Shown piece after piece: positions 8,657 through 15,865 of a DNA stretch of 37,086 nucleotides. The stretch lies in NCBI GenBank assembly GCA_021733945.1, contig JAIPJX010000035.1, positions 1-37,086 of the forward strand. Direction: 5' to 3'. How positions within the stretch are numbered: the first letter of the stretch is position 1; the number at the start of each line of letters is the position of its first letter. The notes below the pieces were generated by a model. The model ran no database searches and was not told the origin of the DNA. It saw only the letters and a list, made by a program, of their open reading frames with translations. The position numbers were made by a program, and so were the translations under genes. This stretch comes from Verrucomicrobiota bacterium. GTDB taxonomy: Bacteria; Verrucomicrobiota; Verrucomicrobiia; Limisphaerales; SIBE01.

Positions 8657-10351
8657 TCAGCGTCGCTTCCAGCCAGGACCACGAACCACGCGTCCAGGGG
8701 TGGCACCGGTATGTTGTCCGTCCCTCAACACCCGGGTGCCGTTCACCCACACATGCCGCATTCCGGTGGCGTATTGATGGGGATCCTGAAAGGTCGCGTG
8801 GTCCTGGATGGTCTCCGGATCAAAAACAACGATATCGGCGAAGAACCCGGGTTTTAAGGCACCCCGACGATCGAGTTTCAGGTTGGAAGCCGGAAACGAT
8901 GTCAGACGGCGAATCGCTTCCTCGAGTGGGATGACCCGTTCCTCGCGGACATATTTTGCGAGCAGACGCGCGAAGTTCCCATAGGCGCGGGGATGCGGAT
9001 TGGATTTGAGAAACACACCCTCGGGTGCGAGGGATGCGGCGTCCGAATCGAAACTGACCCACGGCAGGGCGATCTGCCTGCGCACATTGTCCTCCGACAT
9101 CAGGAAGTAGACCGTCTCGACCCGACTGCCGTCCTCGATGACAAGGTCCATCATCGTTTCTTCGGGCGACCGACCCCGCAGCGTGGCAACCTCGGCCAGG
9201 GTTTTTCCGGTGAGCGGTTTGAGGGCTTCGTTCCTGAATCCGACAAGGAGCACCGTTTCCGGTGAACCGGCGGCGAGGTAGAGGCTTTCCCACTGATCGG
9301 TGGGTGTTGTCATTTCGCGTTTCACTCGTTCGCGAATGACCGGATCCTTCAGTCGGGTCGCCCATTTGGTGTAGCCGCCCTCCTGTACCCAGGGTGGCAT
9401 GGCTGCATCGAGTCCGGTGGCACCGGCGACGTAGGTGTACATGTCCGCCGTGATCCTCAGGCCTTGTTCCCGGGCGGATTCGATTCTCGCGATGGCTTCG
9501 TCCAGCTTGGGCCAATTCGACCGGCCTGCGGCCTTCAGATGATAAACCTCGGCCGCGACACCCGTCTCCCGGGCGATTGTAAGAAATTCATCCAGAGCCT
9601 GGAGGAACCCGTTTCCTTCGCTTCGAAGGTGGGAGATGTACATGCCACCGAATTCAGCCACCACCCGGTTCAGTTCGATCAACTCATCGGTTCCGGCGTA
9701 AAACGCCGGTGCGTATATCAGGGAGGATCCCAATCCCAGAGCCCCCTCTTCCATGGCTTTTCGGACATGGCGTTTCATCCGCCGGAGTTCCCCCGGTGTC
9801 GGAGCCCGGTTCTCGTAGCCCAACTCGTGGATGCGCACGGTTGTCGCTCCCACGAACGAAGCAATGTTTGGCGACACACCGCGTCCGACCAGGAAACGAA
9901 GATACTCGTCGAGGGTCGTCCATTCGATGGGGAACCGGACATCGCCCTGTTCGGAGGCCATTTCCCGTTTCATCGTCCGGTTCAACGGTCCCATGGAGAC
10001 ACCCTCCCCAAACACCTCCAGCGTCACGCCCTGCCGGAGGTCGCTTTGGGAACGTCCGTCGGCAATCAACGACTCGGTGGCCCAACTCAGCATATTGATA
10101 AAGCCCGGTGCCACCGCCAGACCGCGGGCATCGATTTCCGTCCGGCCACGGGCGTCGGCCAACGGACCGATGCTGACGATCTGATCCCCGTTCACCGCGA
10201 CATCGCCAACCACGGGAAAAGCACCACTGCCGTCATACAGGGTTCCGTTCCGGATCAGCAGATCATAAACCGCAGCGGACGACGATCGAGAGTGGTCGAT
10301 CCCAGACCACCCCAGGATTATCAGAAGACAGAGGAGAAGATTCCAGCCCAT
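8657..10351 (-). CDS. Exported N-acyl-D-amino-acid deacylase family amidohydrolase, atypical metal site
   Basis: A 564-residue amidohydrolase-superfamily protein resembling D-aminoacylase, which removes acyl groups from N-acyl-D-amino acids. An N-terminal hydrophobic segment (MGWNLLLCLLIILGWSGI) indicates export. The beta-sandwich start YDLLIRNGTLYDGSGAFPV and the C-terminal GALKPGFFADIVVFDP are typical. However, the conserved PGFIDxHxH metal-binding stretch reads PGFINMLSWA (residues 82-91), so the first two histidine ligands are missing. The later histidines are kept (His241 in ISHLRSE, His271 in EVYHLKAAG), and SFDSDA sits where the usual catalytic Asp lies. It may use a single metal or another substrate. 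It is transcribed in the same direction as prc, 171 bp upstream of it. Two TTCCGGAA palindromes lie just before its start. Confidence 0.85.
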   Translation of the reverse strand: MGWNLLLCLLIILGWSGIDHSRSSSAAVYDLLIRNGTLYDGSGAFPVVGDVAVNGDQIVSIGPLADARGRTEIDARGLAVAPGFINMLSWATESLIADGRSQSDLRQGVTLEVFGEGVSMGPLNRTMKREMASEQGDVRFPIEWTTLDEYLRFLVGRGVSPNIASFVGATTVRIHELGYENRAPTPGELRRMKRHVRKAMEEGALGLGSSLIYAPAFYAGTDELIELNRVVAEFGGMYISHLRSEGNGFLQALDEFLTIARETGVAAEVYHLKAAGRSNWPKLDEAIARIESAREQGLRITADMYTYVAGATGLDAAMPPWVQEGGYTKWATRLKDPVIRERVKREMTTPTDQWESLYLAAGSPETVLLVGFRNEALKPLTGKTLAEVATLRGRSPEETMMDLVIEDGSRVETVYFLMSEDNVRRQIALPWVSFDSDAASLAPEGVFLKSNPHPRAYGNFARLLAKYVREERVIPLEEAIRRLTSFPASNLKLDRRGALKPGFFADIVVFDPETIQDHATFQDPHQYATGMRHVWVNGTRVLRDGQHTGATPGRVVRGPGWKRR

Positions 10352-10388
10352 GGCTCATTTGGTTCAGACCCGGCGGAACATGCAAGGG

Positions 10389-10415
10389 GATTCCGGAAAA
10401 GTGATTCCGGAAAAG
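10389..10415. promoter_or_regulatory. Candidate operator: two tandem TTCCGGAA palindromes
   Basis: GATTCCGGAAAAG occurs twice (10389-10401 and 10403-10415) with one base between, a period of 14 bp. Each copy contains the 8-bp palindrome TTCCGGAA. The pair lies about 40-60 bp upstream of the amidohydrolase start on the minus strand, a normal position for a repressor or activator site. The regulator is unknown. Confidence 0.4.
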
Positions 10416-10502
10416 GACCGCGCTGCGACAACCCCGTCCATCGGACAGTCCCGGTATGTCACCTTGGTTTCGCTTATGGGCGCTCTGCGTGCGTTCGTTG
10501 TG

Positions 10503-10548
10503 CCGCTGGACGCGGCACCTGTCTGTCGCAGCGCGACAGACTCCACCC
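10503..10548. repeat. 46-bp dispersed intergenic repeat, copy 1
   Basis: Identical over 46 bases to 11249-11294. It contains two hairpins: TGCCGC/GCGGCA at 10501-10517 (starting 2 bp outside the identical block) and TCTGTCGC-AGC-GCGACAGA at 10522-10540. A degenerate, inverted relative lies at 23065-23112. No coding role is seen. Confidence 0.75.
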
Positions 10549-10650
10549 GGCTCCATCCCATGCCGCAGGGCCATTTTGGCAATATTGCAGCTGGCACAAC
10601 AGTTGCTGTTCTGATGGGGTGGTGAGAAAAACTTACATGCACAACGGCTT

Positions 10651-11184
10651 ATGAATACAGCAAATCATCTGAGTGACCGATCCAATTCGATCCGGCTGGC
10701 GACGGATGCAACCAGTGAGGACATCGCCAACCTGCTCCTAAGCCTGCCCATTTTCGAGAATCTCGAACGGAAGGAAGTCGCGATTCTGAGCCGACATTTT
10801 AAGTTATACGCTGTGGATGCCGGAGCCGTGCTCTTCGCGGAAGGGGACACGGGCGATTTTATGGCCATCGTTGTCAGTGGGAGCGCAGACCTCTCGAAGG
10901 GAACCGAGGATGGCTCCGTCCGGTCCAAATTCGCAACTGCGGGATCGGGAAAGCTGCTTGGTGAGATGGCGCTGATTGACGGGGAACCACGGTCGGCGAG
11001 TGCGGCTTTCGAAAAATCGGCGCGGATCCTGGTTCTATCCCGCGAGAGTTTCGAATCGATCATTTCGCAGTATGAAAAGGCTGGGATTGCGCTTTTGTGG
11101 AGACTCTGCCGCAATATCAGCCACCGGCTGCGGCAGACGACCGGCATGCTGCTCGATTCCCAACGAATGCAGGCCCGGCACTGA
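10651..11184 (+). CDS. Cyclic nucleotide-binding domain protein (CRP-like sensor domain, no HTH)
   Basis: A 177-residue protein made of one CAP/cNMP-binding domain (about 25-150) and a C-terminal helix. The phosphate-binding cassette is clear at 104-115 (GEMALIDGEPRS), with the Glu and Arg-Ser that contact the cyclic nucleotide in CRP-type proteins. The beginning LLLSLPIFENLERKEVAILS is also typical. No helix-turn-helix DNA-binding domain follows; the protein ends shortly after a helix (RLCRNISHRLRQTTGMLLDS). It is therefore more likely a sensor or partner protein than a transcription factor. The ATG at 10651 has a poor ribosome-binding site. A repeat-rich gap follows it, so it is probably monocistronic. 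Confidence 0.88.
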   Translation: MNTANHLSDRSNSIRLATDATSEDIANLLLSLPIFENLERKEVAILSRHFKLYAVDAGAVLFAEGDTGDFMAIVVSGSADLSKGTEDGSVRSKFATAGSGKLLGEMALIDGEPRSASAAFEKSARILVLSRESFESIISQYEKAGIALLWRLCRNISHRLRQTTGMLLDSQRMQARH

Positions 11185-11214
11185 ACCCCGCTCGACGGGG
11201 GAGTAGCAGGATTC

Positions 11215-11294
11215 GGTGGAGTCTGTCGCGCTGGGTGGGTTCCTTGCACCGCTGGACGCGGCACCTGTCTGTCGCAGCGCGACAGACTCCACCC
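11215..11294. repeat. Intergenic inverted-repeat cluster including the 46-bp repeat, copy 2
   Basis: Positions 11249-11294 are identical to 10503-10548. In addition, GGTGGAGTCTGTCGCGCT at 11215-11232 is the exact reverse complement of 11276-11293, so this copy forms a longer hairpin of 18 bp around a 43-base centre. It lies between the convergent cNMP-binding and rhamnulokinase genes and could act as a transcription end or as a repetitive extragenic palindrome. Confidence 0.75.
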
Positions 11295-11324
11295 TGGTCG
11301 GCAGTTGAAGAAGTGGACCTTCTT

Positions 11325-11340
11325 ACGTCGGCTCCTACTT
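11325..11340. repeat. Single copy of an ACGTCGGCTCCTACTT repeat
   Basis: ACGTCGGCTCCTACTT occurs here and again at 24174-24189, where it forms one arm of a 103-bp inverted-repeat element. Here it ends 8 bp before the rhamnulokinase stop codon. Confidence 0.5.
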
Positions 11341-11348
11341 CTCAGACA

Positions 11349-12818
11349 TCACTGGGCGCTGGAAGCGAGCTTTTCGAACCGATCAAAGGCTTGGGCCCAA
11401 GGGGCTGTATCCACGGGTTCGTAAACGACCGTTTCCATGGAGTCCCGCACAACCCTCCGTGCTGCGGCGAGGCTGGGCAGATGACCCAGGGCGATGGCCT
11501 GGACCAGGATGTTTCCGGCTGCCGTGGCCTCCGTGGGACCTGCAAGCACGCGTGTCTGGGCGGCATTGGCCGTAAACTGATTCAGCAACGCATTGCGGCT
11601 GCCGCCCCCAACGATATGCAACTGCAGCATGCGGCTGCCGGTGATCCGTTCGACCTGGCGAAGGGTCTGACGATAGAGGAGGGCGAGACTCTCGAGCACA
11701 CACCGGATCGTGGCACCTTCATTCCGGGGGACCGGTTGCCCCGTTTCCCGGCAGAAAGCGGCTATCCGCTCGGGCATGTGATCCGGAGGAATAAAACGCG
11801 GGGCGGCAGGATTGATCAGCGAGACAAACGGCGGTTCGGCTCCGGCCATATTGGCGAGCTCGGCGTAGCCCAGGTCGCGACCCGACGCGGCCCAGGTGCG
11901 TCGGCATTCCTGGACAAGCCACAGGCCGATGATGTTCTTCAGAAGGCGAACCGATCCGCCATGACCGATTTCGTTGGTGAAATTGAGCTCGCGGCAGGTG
12001 TCGTTGATGATCGGCACCACGGATTCCACCCCCATGAGAGACCAGGTGCCCGAACTGATGTAGGCCCAGTGGGATCCGGACGCGGGCACGGCTGCGACGG
12101 CCGCCGCCGTGTCGTGGGAACACCCCGCGATCACGGTCAGATCCCGGAGTCCCGTTTCGGATGCGATTTCATCCCGGAGCGGCCCGAGGCGTGTGCCCGA
12201 AGGCACGATCGGAGGGAAGAGCCGCGCCGGGTATTGCATTGTCTCCAGCAGTTTTTCAGACCAGGCGTGGGTACGCGGATCGTAGAGTTGACTCGTACTC
12301 GCGCTCGATTGTTCGGCACGGGCAACGCCGGACAACAGATAATTGAATCCATCCCCCACCATGAGGATTTTGTCGGCGGAATCGAGGCGTCCGGGAGTTT
12401 CGGCCGCCAGCTGGAACAAGGTATTAAACCCCATGAACTGCAGGCCCGTCTCGGCAAAGATCAAATTCCAGTCGATCCTTGCAAAAACCTTTTGAACTCC
12501 GGCCTCGGACCTCGGATCCCGGTAATGATACGCGGGTGGCATCACCCGGCCCTGGGCGTCGAAGAGCAGGTAATCGACACCCCAGGTGTCGCAACTAAAA
12601 CTTGAAATGCGCACCGGCAGCCGGGCTGCCTTTTTCAGGCCCTCCGTGATCTCGTTCATGAGGGCAGGGATGTTCCAATGCATCGAAGAGCCATCGCGAA
12701 GCGGGGTGTTCGGGAAACGATGCAGCTCCTCCAGAGAGAGTCGACCCGCGTCAAGGGTTCCCAACATCAGGCGCCCGCTTTCAGCGCCCAGATCACATGC
12801 CAAATAATGGGTTTTCAT
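11349..12818 (-). CDS. rhaB: Rhamnulokinase (FGGY family)
   Basis: A 489-residue cytoplasmic kinase that phosphorylates L-rhamnulose to L-rhamnulose 1-phosphate, from which the aldolase makes DHAP and L-lactaldehyde. FGGY features are visible: N-terminal ATPase fold ACDLGAESGRLMLG, CDTWGVDYLLFD, the catalytic Asp236 in GCSHDTAAAVAAVP, ISSGTWSLMGVE, and the C-terminal nucleotide loop HIVGGGSRNALLNQF. The length matches RhaB. Rhamnulokinase is preferred to other FGGY kinases because of the NEIGHGGSVRLLKNIIGLW and CDTWGVDY blocks, but a relative acting on another ketose is possible. The ABC exporter gene lies 27 bp upstream in the same direction, so the two may be co-transcribed. No rhamnose isomerase or aldolase gene is in the window. 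Confidence 0.88.
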   Translation of the reverse strand: MKTHYLACDLGAESGRLMLGTLDAGRLSLEELHRFPNTPLRDGSSMHWNIPALMNEITEGLKKAARLPVRISSFSCDTWGVDYLLFDAQGRVMPPAYHYRDPRSEAGVQKVFARIDWNLIFAETGLQFMGFNTLFQLAAETPGRLDSADKILMVGDGFNYLLSGVARAEQSSASTSQLYDPRTHAWSEKLLETMQYPARLFPPIVPSGTRLGPLRDEIASETGLRDLTVIAGCSHDTAAAVAAVPASGSHWAYISSGTWSLMGVESVVPIINDTCRELNFTNEIGHGGSVRLLKNIIGLWLVQECRRTWAASGRDLGYAELANMAGAEPPFVSLINPAAPRFIPPDHMPERIAAFCRETGQPVPRNEGATIRCVLESLALLYRQTLRQVERITGSRMLQLHIVGGGSRNALLNQFTANAAQTRVLAGPTEATAAGNILVQAIALGHLPSLAAARRVVRDSMETVVYEPVDTAPWAQAFDRFEKLASSAQ

Positions 12819-12845
12819 GGTTGTTTCAATGATCCCGGGCGTCCG

Positions 12846-14696
12846 TCACGTTGGATCGGGTGCCGACTCCAATTCATTCTCCAGCCGCTCAAATCCTTCT
12901 TCAATGAAGGTGGTGTTCTGAATCCTGGCCAGCCGGGCGTAGAGACCGTCCCGGGCCATGAGCGATTCGTGGGTTCCCCGCTCAATGATTTCGCCATGGC
13001 GAAGGACCAGAATCTGGTCCGCCTTGCGAATGGTACTCAGCCGATGGGCAATGACAAAGCTGGTGCGGTTGGTCATCAACCGTTCCAACGCCTCCTGGAT
13101 GAGCTTTTCGGTGGCCGTATCCACACTTGCGGTTGCTTCGTCGAGAATCAGAATCGGTGCATCTTTGAGAAGCGCCCTTGCGATGCTGACCCGCTGCTTT
13201 TCGCCAACGCTCAGCTTGACTCCCCGTTCGCCGACCCGGGAATCGTAACCCTCGGGCAGGCGCATGATGAATTCGTGGCAATTGGCGGCCCGCGCCGCCG
13301 CGAACAACGACTCTTCATCCGCGTCAAGCCGGCCGTACTGGATGTTCTCCCGAATGCTCCCGTTAAAGAGAAACGCTTCCTGGCTCACCACGCTGATCTG
13401 CTCGCGAAGGGAAGTCAGGGAGATCCCGCCGATATCCTGTTGATCAATGGTGATTGTGCCGGAACTGAGCTCGTAGAATGCAGCCAGCAGGTTGACGAGG
13501 GTCGATTTGCCGGCCCCCGTCGGTCCGACCAACGCGACGATCTCGCCCGGTGCGGCTTTCAGAGAGATATCCTTGAGAACCGGTTTGTCGTTGGAATACT
13601 GGAACTGAACCCGATCGTAGACGATTTCGCCACGAATGGGTGTCTTTAACGATCGATAATCCCGCCTTTCCGAGCGTTCCTCCGGAGTATCCAGGATATC
13701 AAAGACCCGTTCTCCCGCCGCCCGGGCACCCTGCATCATCTGATTGAGGGAATGCAACCGGCTGACAGGCTCATAGAAGAGCCCCAGATAAATGATGAAT
13801 CCGACCAGTTCACCAACGGTCATGACGCCGTCCAGCACCAGTTTGCCGCCGTACCAAAGCACCAATCCCATGCCCAGCGACGCCGCAAAGCTCATGGCGG
13901 GAGAGTACAACGCCCAGACCCGCATGATCCCCAGGGTGCTCTGACGGAGATCCTCCGCCCGCTCTCCAAATCGCCGATCCTCGTGTTCCTGCCGTCCAAA
14001 CGCCTTGATCTGGCGCACGCCCTGAAGATTGTCCATCAAGAGAGCGTTCATCGCACTGGCGGCCCGGCGCTGCGCGCGATATCGCCGATGGGCTGTAAAA
14101 GTGTACCAGGCGGCACCTCCGAACAGCAGCGGCATCGGGATCAGGGACACCATGGCCAACGCCGGATTCATGTAGAGCAGAATTCCCAGGATCCCGACGA
14201 TGCTCAGCACCGCCACCGTTCCCTGCTCGGTACCGTCAATCAGTACCCGTTCCACCGAATTCACATCCTCGACAACCCGTGTCATCAGATCCCCGGACGC
14301 GCGTTGATCGAAATATCCAACCGGGAGACGCTGCAACCGCGCATAAACATCCTCGCGCATATCATAAATGACATTCTGTTCGAACCGATTGTTGATCACG
14401 ATCCGGAGGCCGTTGAACGCGTCGCGGAGGAGGAACGCACCGATCAGCGCCAGAATCGCGGGCGTCAGCATCCCGGTGTTGCGGGAACCAATCACGTCGT
14501 CGATGACAAACTGGGTCAGCTTCGGGTAGGTGACCGCAAAAAGAAGCGACAAGATGGCGCACCCAATGGTTCCCGCTGCCATCCATCGATAAGGTCGGAG
14601 GTAGACCGCAACCCGGCAAATGATCTCCCAGGTGGAGCGCGACTTCGCCTTGAAGCTGGGATCGCTGTTTGGTTCCGGTTTTTCTCGATTCGACAT
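12846..14696 (-). CDS. ABC transporter, fused permease/ATPase (MsbA-like exporter)
   Basis: A 616-residue half-transporter that should work as a homodimer in the inner membrane, exporting lipid or another hydrophobic substrate. Residues 35-330 form the six-helix ABC transmembrane domain type 1. The ATPase domain has Walker A GPTGAGKST at 391-399, a Q-loop (ISVVSQEAFLFNGSI), signature LSVGEKQR at 495-502, Walker B ILILDEATASVD, and the switch histidine at 551 (IAHRLST). All catalytic residues are present. Substrate cannot be told from sequence; MsbA-type lipid A export is one option, but many paralogues exist. The ATG at 14696 fits the family length. It is divergent from the HD-domain gene, with a 214-bp gap. 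Confidence 0.92.
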   Translation of the reverse strand: MSNREKPEPNSDPSFKAKSRSTWEIICRVAVYLRPYRWMAAGTIGCAILSLLFAVTYPKLTQFVIDDVIGSRNTGMLTPAILALIGAFLLRDAFNGLRIVINNRFEQNVIYDMREDVYARLQRLPVGYFDQRASGDLMTRVVEDVNSVERVLIDGTEQGTVAVLSIVGILGILLYMNPALAMVSLIPMPLLFGGAAWYTFTAHRRYRAQRRAASAMNALLMDNLQGVRQIKAFGRQEHEDRRFGERAEDLRQSTLGIMRVWALYSPAMSFAASLGMGLVLWYGGKLVLDGVMTVGELVGFIIYLGLFYEPVSRLHSLNQMMQGARAAGERVFDILDTPEERSERRDYRSLKTPIRGEIVYDRVQFQYSNDKPVLKDISLKAAPGEIVALVGPTGAGKSTLVNLLAAFYELSSGTITIDQQDIGGISLTSLREQISVVSQEAFLFNGSIRENIQYGRLDADEESLFAAARAANCHEFIMRLPEGYDSRVGERGVKLSVGEKQRVSIARALLKDAPILILDEATASVDTATEKLIQEALERLMTNRTSFVIAHRLSTIRKADQILVLRHGEIIERGTHESLMARDGLYARLARIQNTTFIEEGFERLENELESAPDPT

Positions 14697-14910
14697 GGTC
14701 AGCTCTATCCAAGCGTTTTCGGAACAGATACGTCAATGCAATCCTCAGACCGATTCCGCAGCGAGAGGCCGGACAAGCCCGTAACCGGAGTGGGATCTGA
14801 TTGCCGCACGATGGAACCCGTTGCTCACAGCTGGGATCCATCAGGGCGAAGCCTCGGACCGGCAATTAAAAAAACGTGCAAATCTTTCGCGGAATGGTAA
14901 AAAGAGGCAA

Positions 14911-15768
14911 ATGCGCCCCGTGGTGAACACGAAAGACCCTGCGGCGGTGGAAGCCGAAGTGCAGGCATCCCACCAAGCGATCTTTCCCTCTGAAGACAAG
15001 ACGTTCGTCGCGAAGGCGTTTTTTTGGACGACCAATTGTTTCTCGGGGAAATATCGGAACTACCTGCCGATTGACGCCAGATACCACGATCTGGAGCACA
15101 CGATGCAGGTCACGCTCTGCATGACACGGCTGTTGCATGGCTGGCATCTGGCCGGAGCGCAGCCGGAACTCACCGAGCGTCTTTTCCGGCTCAGCCTGCT
15201 GGCCATTCTTTTGCACGACACGGGTTACCTCAAAACCGACGACGACACGGAAGGCACGGGTGCCAAGTACACACTGGTGCATGTCACCCGGAGTGCGGAG
15301 TTCGCCGGCAGGCTGCTTCGCGAGAATGGATTCTGTGAGAAGGACATCCATGCGGTGCAGAACATGATTCGTTGCACCGGCGTGAATGTGAAGCTCGATG
15401 CGGTTCCTTTTCAGGCCGAAGAGGAACGATTGTTGGGATACAGCCTGGGTACGGCGGATTTGCTGGGGCAGATGGCTGCCGACGATTATGTGGAGAAACT
15501 TCCGATTCTCTTCGAGGAATTTGCCGAGTCCGACAGGTTCAATGCGGACAACCCGACTCCGCGCATGGTGTTTTCCAGTGCGCAGGATCTCATGGAGAAA
15601 ACTCCTGGATTCTGGAACTTTTACGTGATCCCACGGATCACGAACGATTTCCGCGGCCTGTATCAGTATCTGAACCATCCTTATCCCGATGGACCCAACT
15701 GGTACATCGAAAAGATTGAACAGAACCTGCTCCGGGTCAAAGAGGTGACTGCCGCCAACGCCATTTGA
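14911..15768 (+). CDS. HD-domain protein (predicted metal-dependent phosphohydrolase)
   Basis: A 285-residue soluble protein with an HD-superfamily metal site: His59 and His63 in YHDLEHTMQV and the His102-Asp103 pair in AILLHDTGYLK. The family hydrolyses phosphomonoesters or phosphodiesters, often nucleotides or cyclic dinucleotides. No GYP motif is present, so a cyclic-di-GMP phosphodiesterase of HD-GYP type is not supported. The ATG at 14911 is chosen because AAAAGAGG lies at ribosome-binding distance; the frame is open to 14821, but that extra part has no family likeness. The substrate is unknown. It is followed after 97 bp by the helicase gene in the same direction. Confidence 0.75.
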   Translation: MRPVVNTKDPAAVEAEVQASHQAIFPSEDKTFVAKAFFWTTNCFSGKYRNYLPIDARYHDLEHTMQVTLCMTRLLHGWHLAGAQPELTERLFRLSLLAILLHDTGYLKTDDDTEGTGAKYTLVHVTRSAEFAGRLLRENGFCEKDIHAVQNMIRCTGVNVKLDAVPFQAEEERLLGYSLGTADLLGQMAADDYVEKLPILFEEFAESDRFNADNPTPRMVFSSAQDLMEKTPGFWNFYVIPRITNDFRGLYQYLNHPYPDGPNWYIEKIEQNLLRVKEVTAANAI

Positions 15769-15865
15769 AAGTCCACCCTCGCGTCCTTCAGGTGCCGGAC
15801 CGCATGGTGATTTTGGGTTGTTCGCAGCATCGACAGCCCGCATCGCCATGAGTTAGGTTCAGCGC

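Larger units (their letters stand above)
10352..10650. other. Divergent intergenic region with palindromes and a dispersed repeat
   Basis: This 299-bp gap separates the divergent amidohydrolase and cyclic-nucleotide-binding genes and should hold both promoters. It contains the paired TTCCGGAA boxes and a 46-bp repeat, listed separately. I see no convincing -35/-10 pair and no gene. Confidence 0.6.

Noticed and set aside
10503..11294. CRISPR-like repeat array
   Set aside because: The two identical 46-bp units are 700 bp apart with a gene between and there is no regular spacer series or cas gene.
9464..12605. Two long plus-strand open frames (9464-10654 and 11097-12605)
   Set aside because: They run antisense through the amidohydrolase and rhamnulokinase genes and across the repeats, with low-complexity composition and no family likeness.
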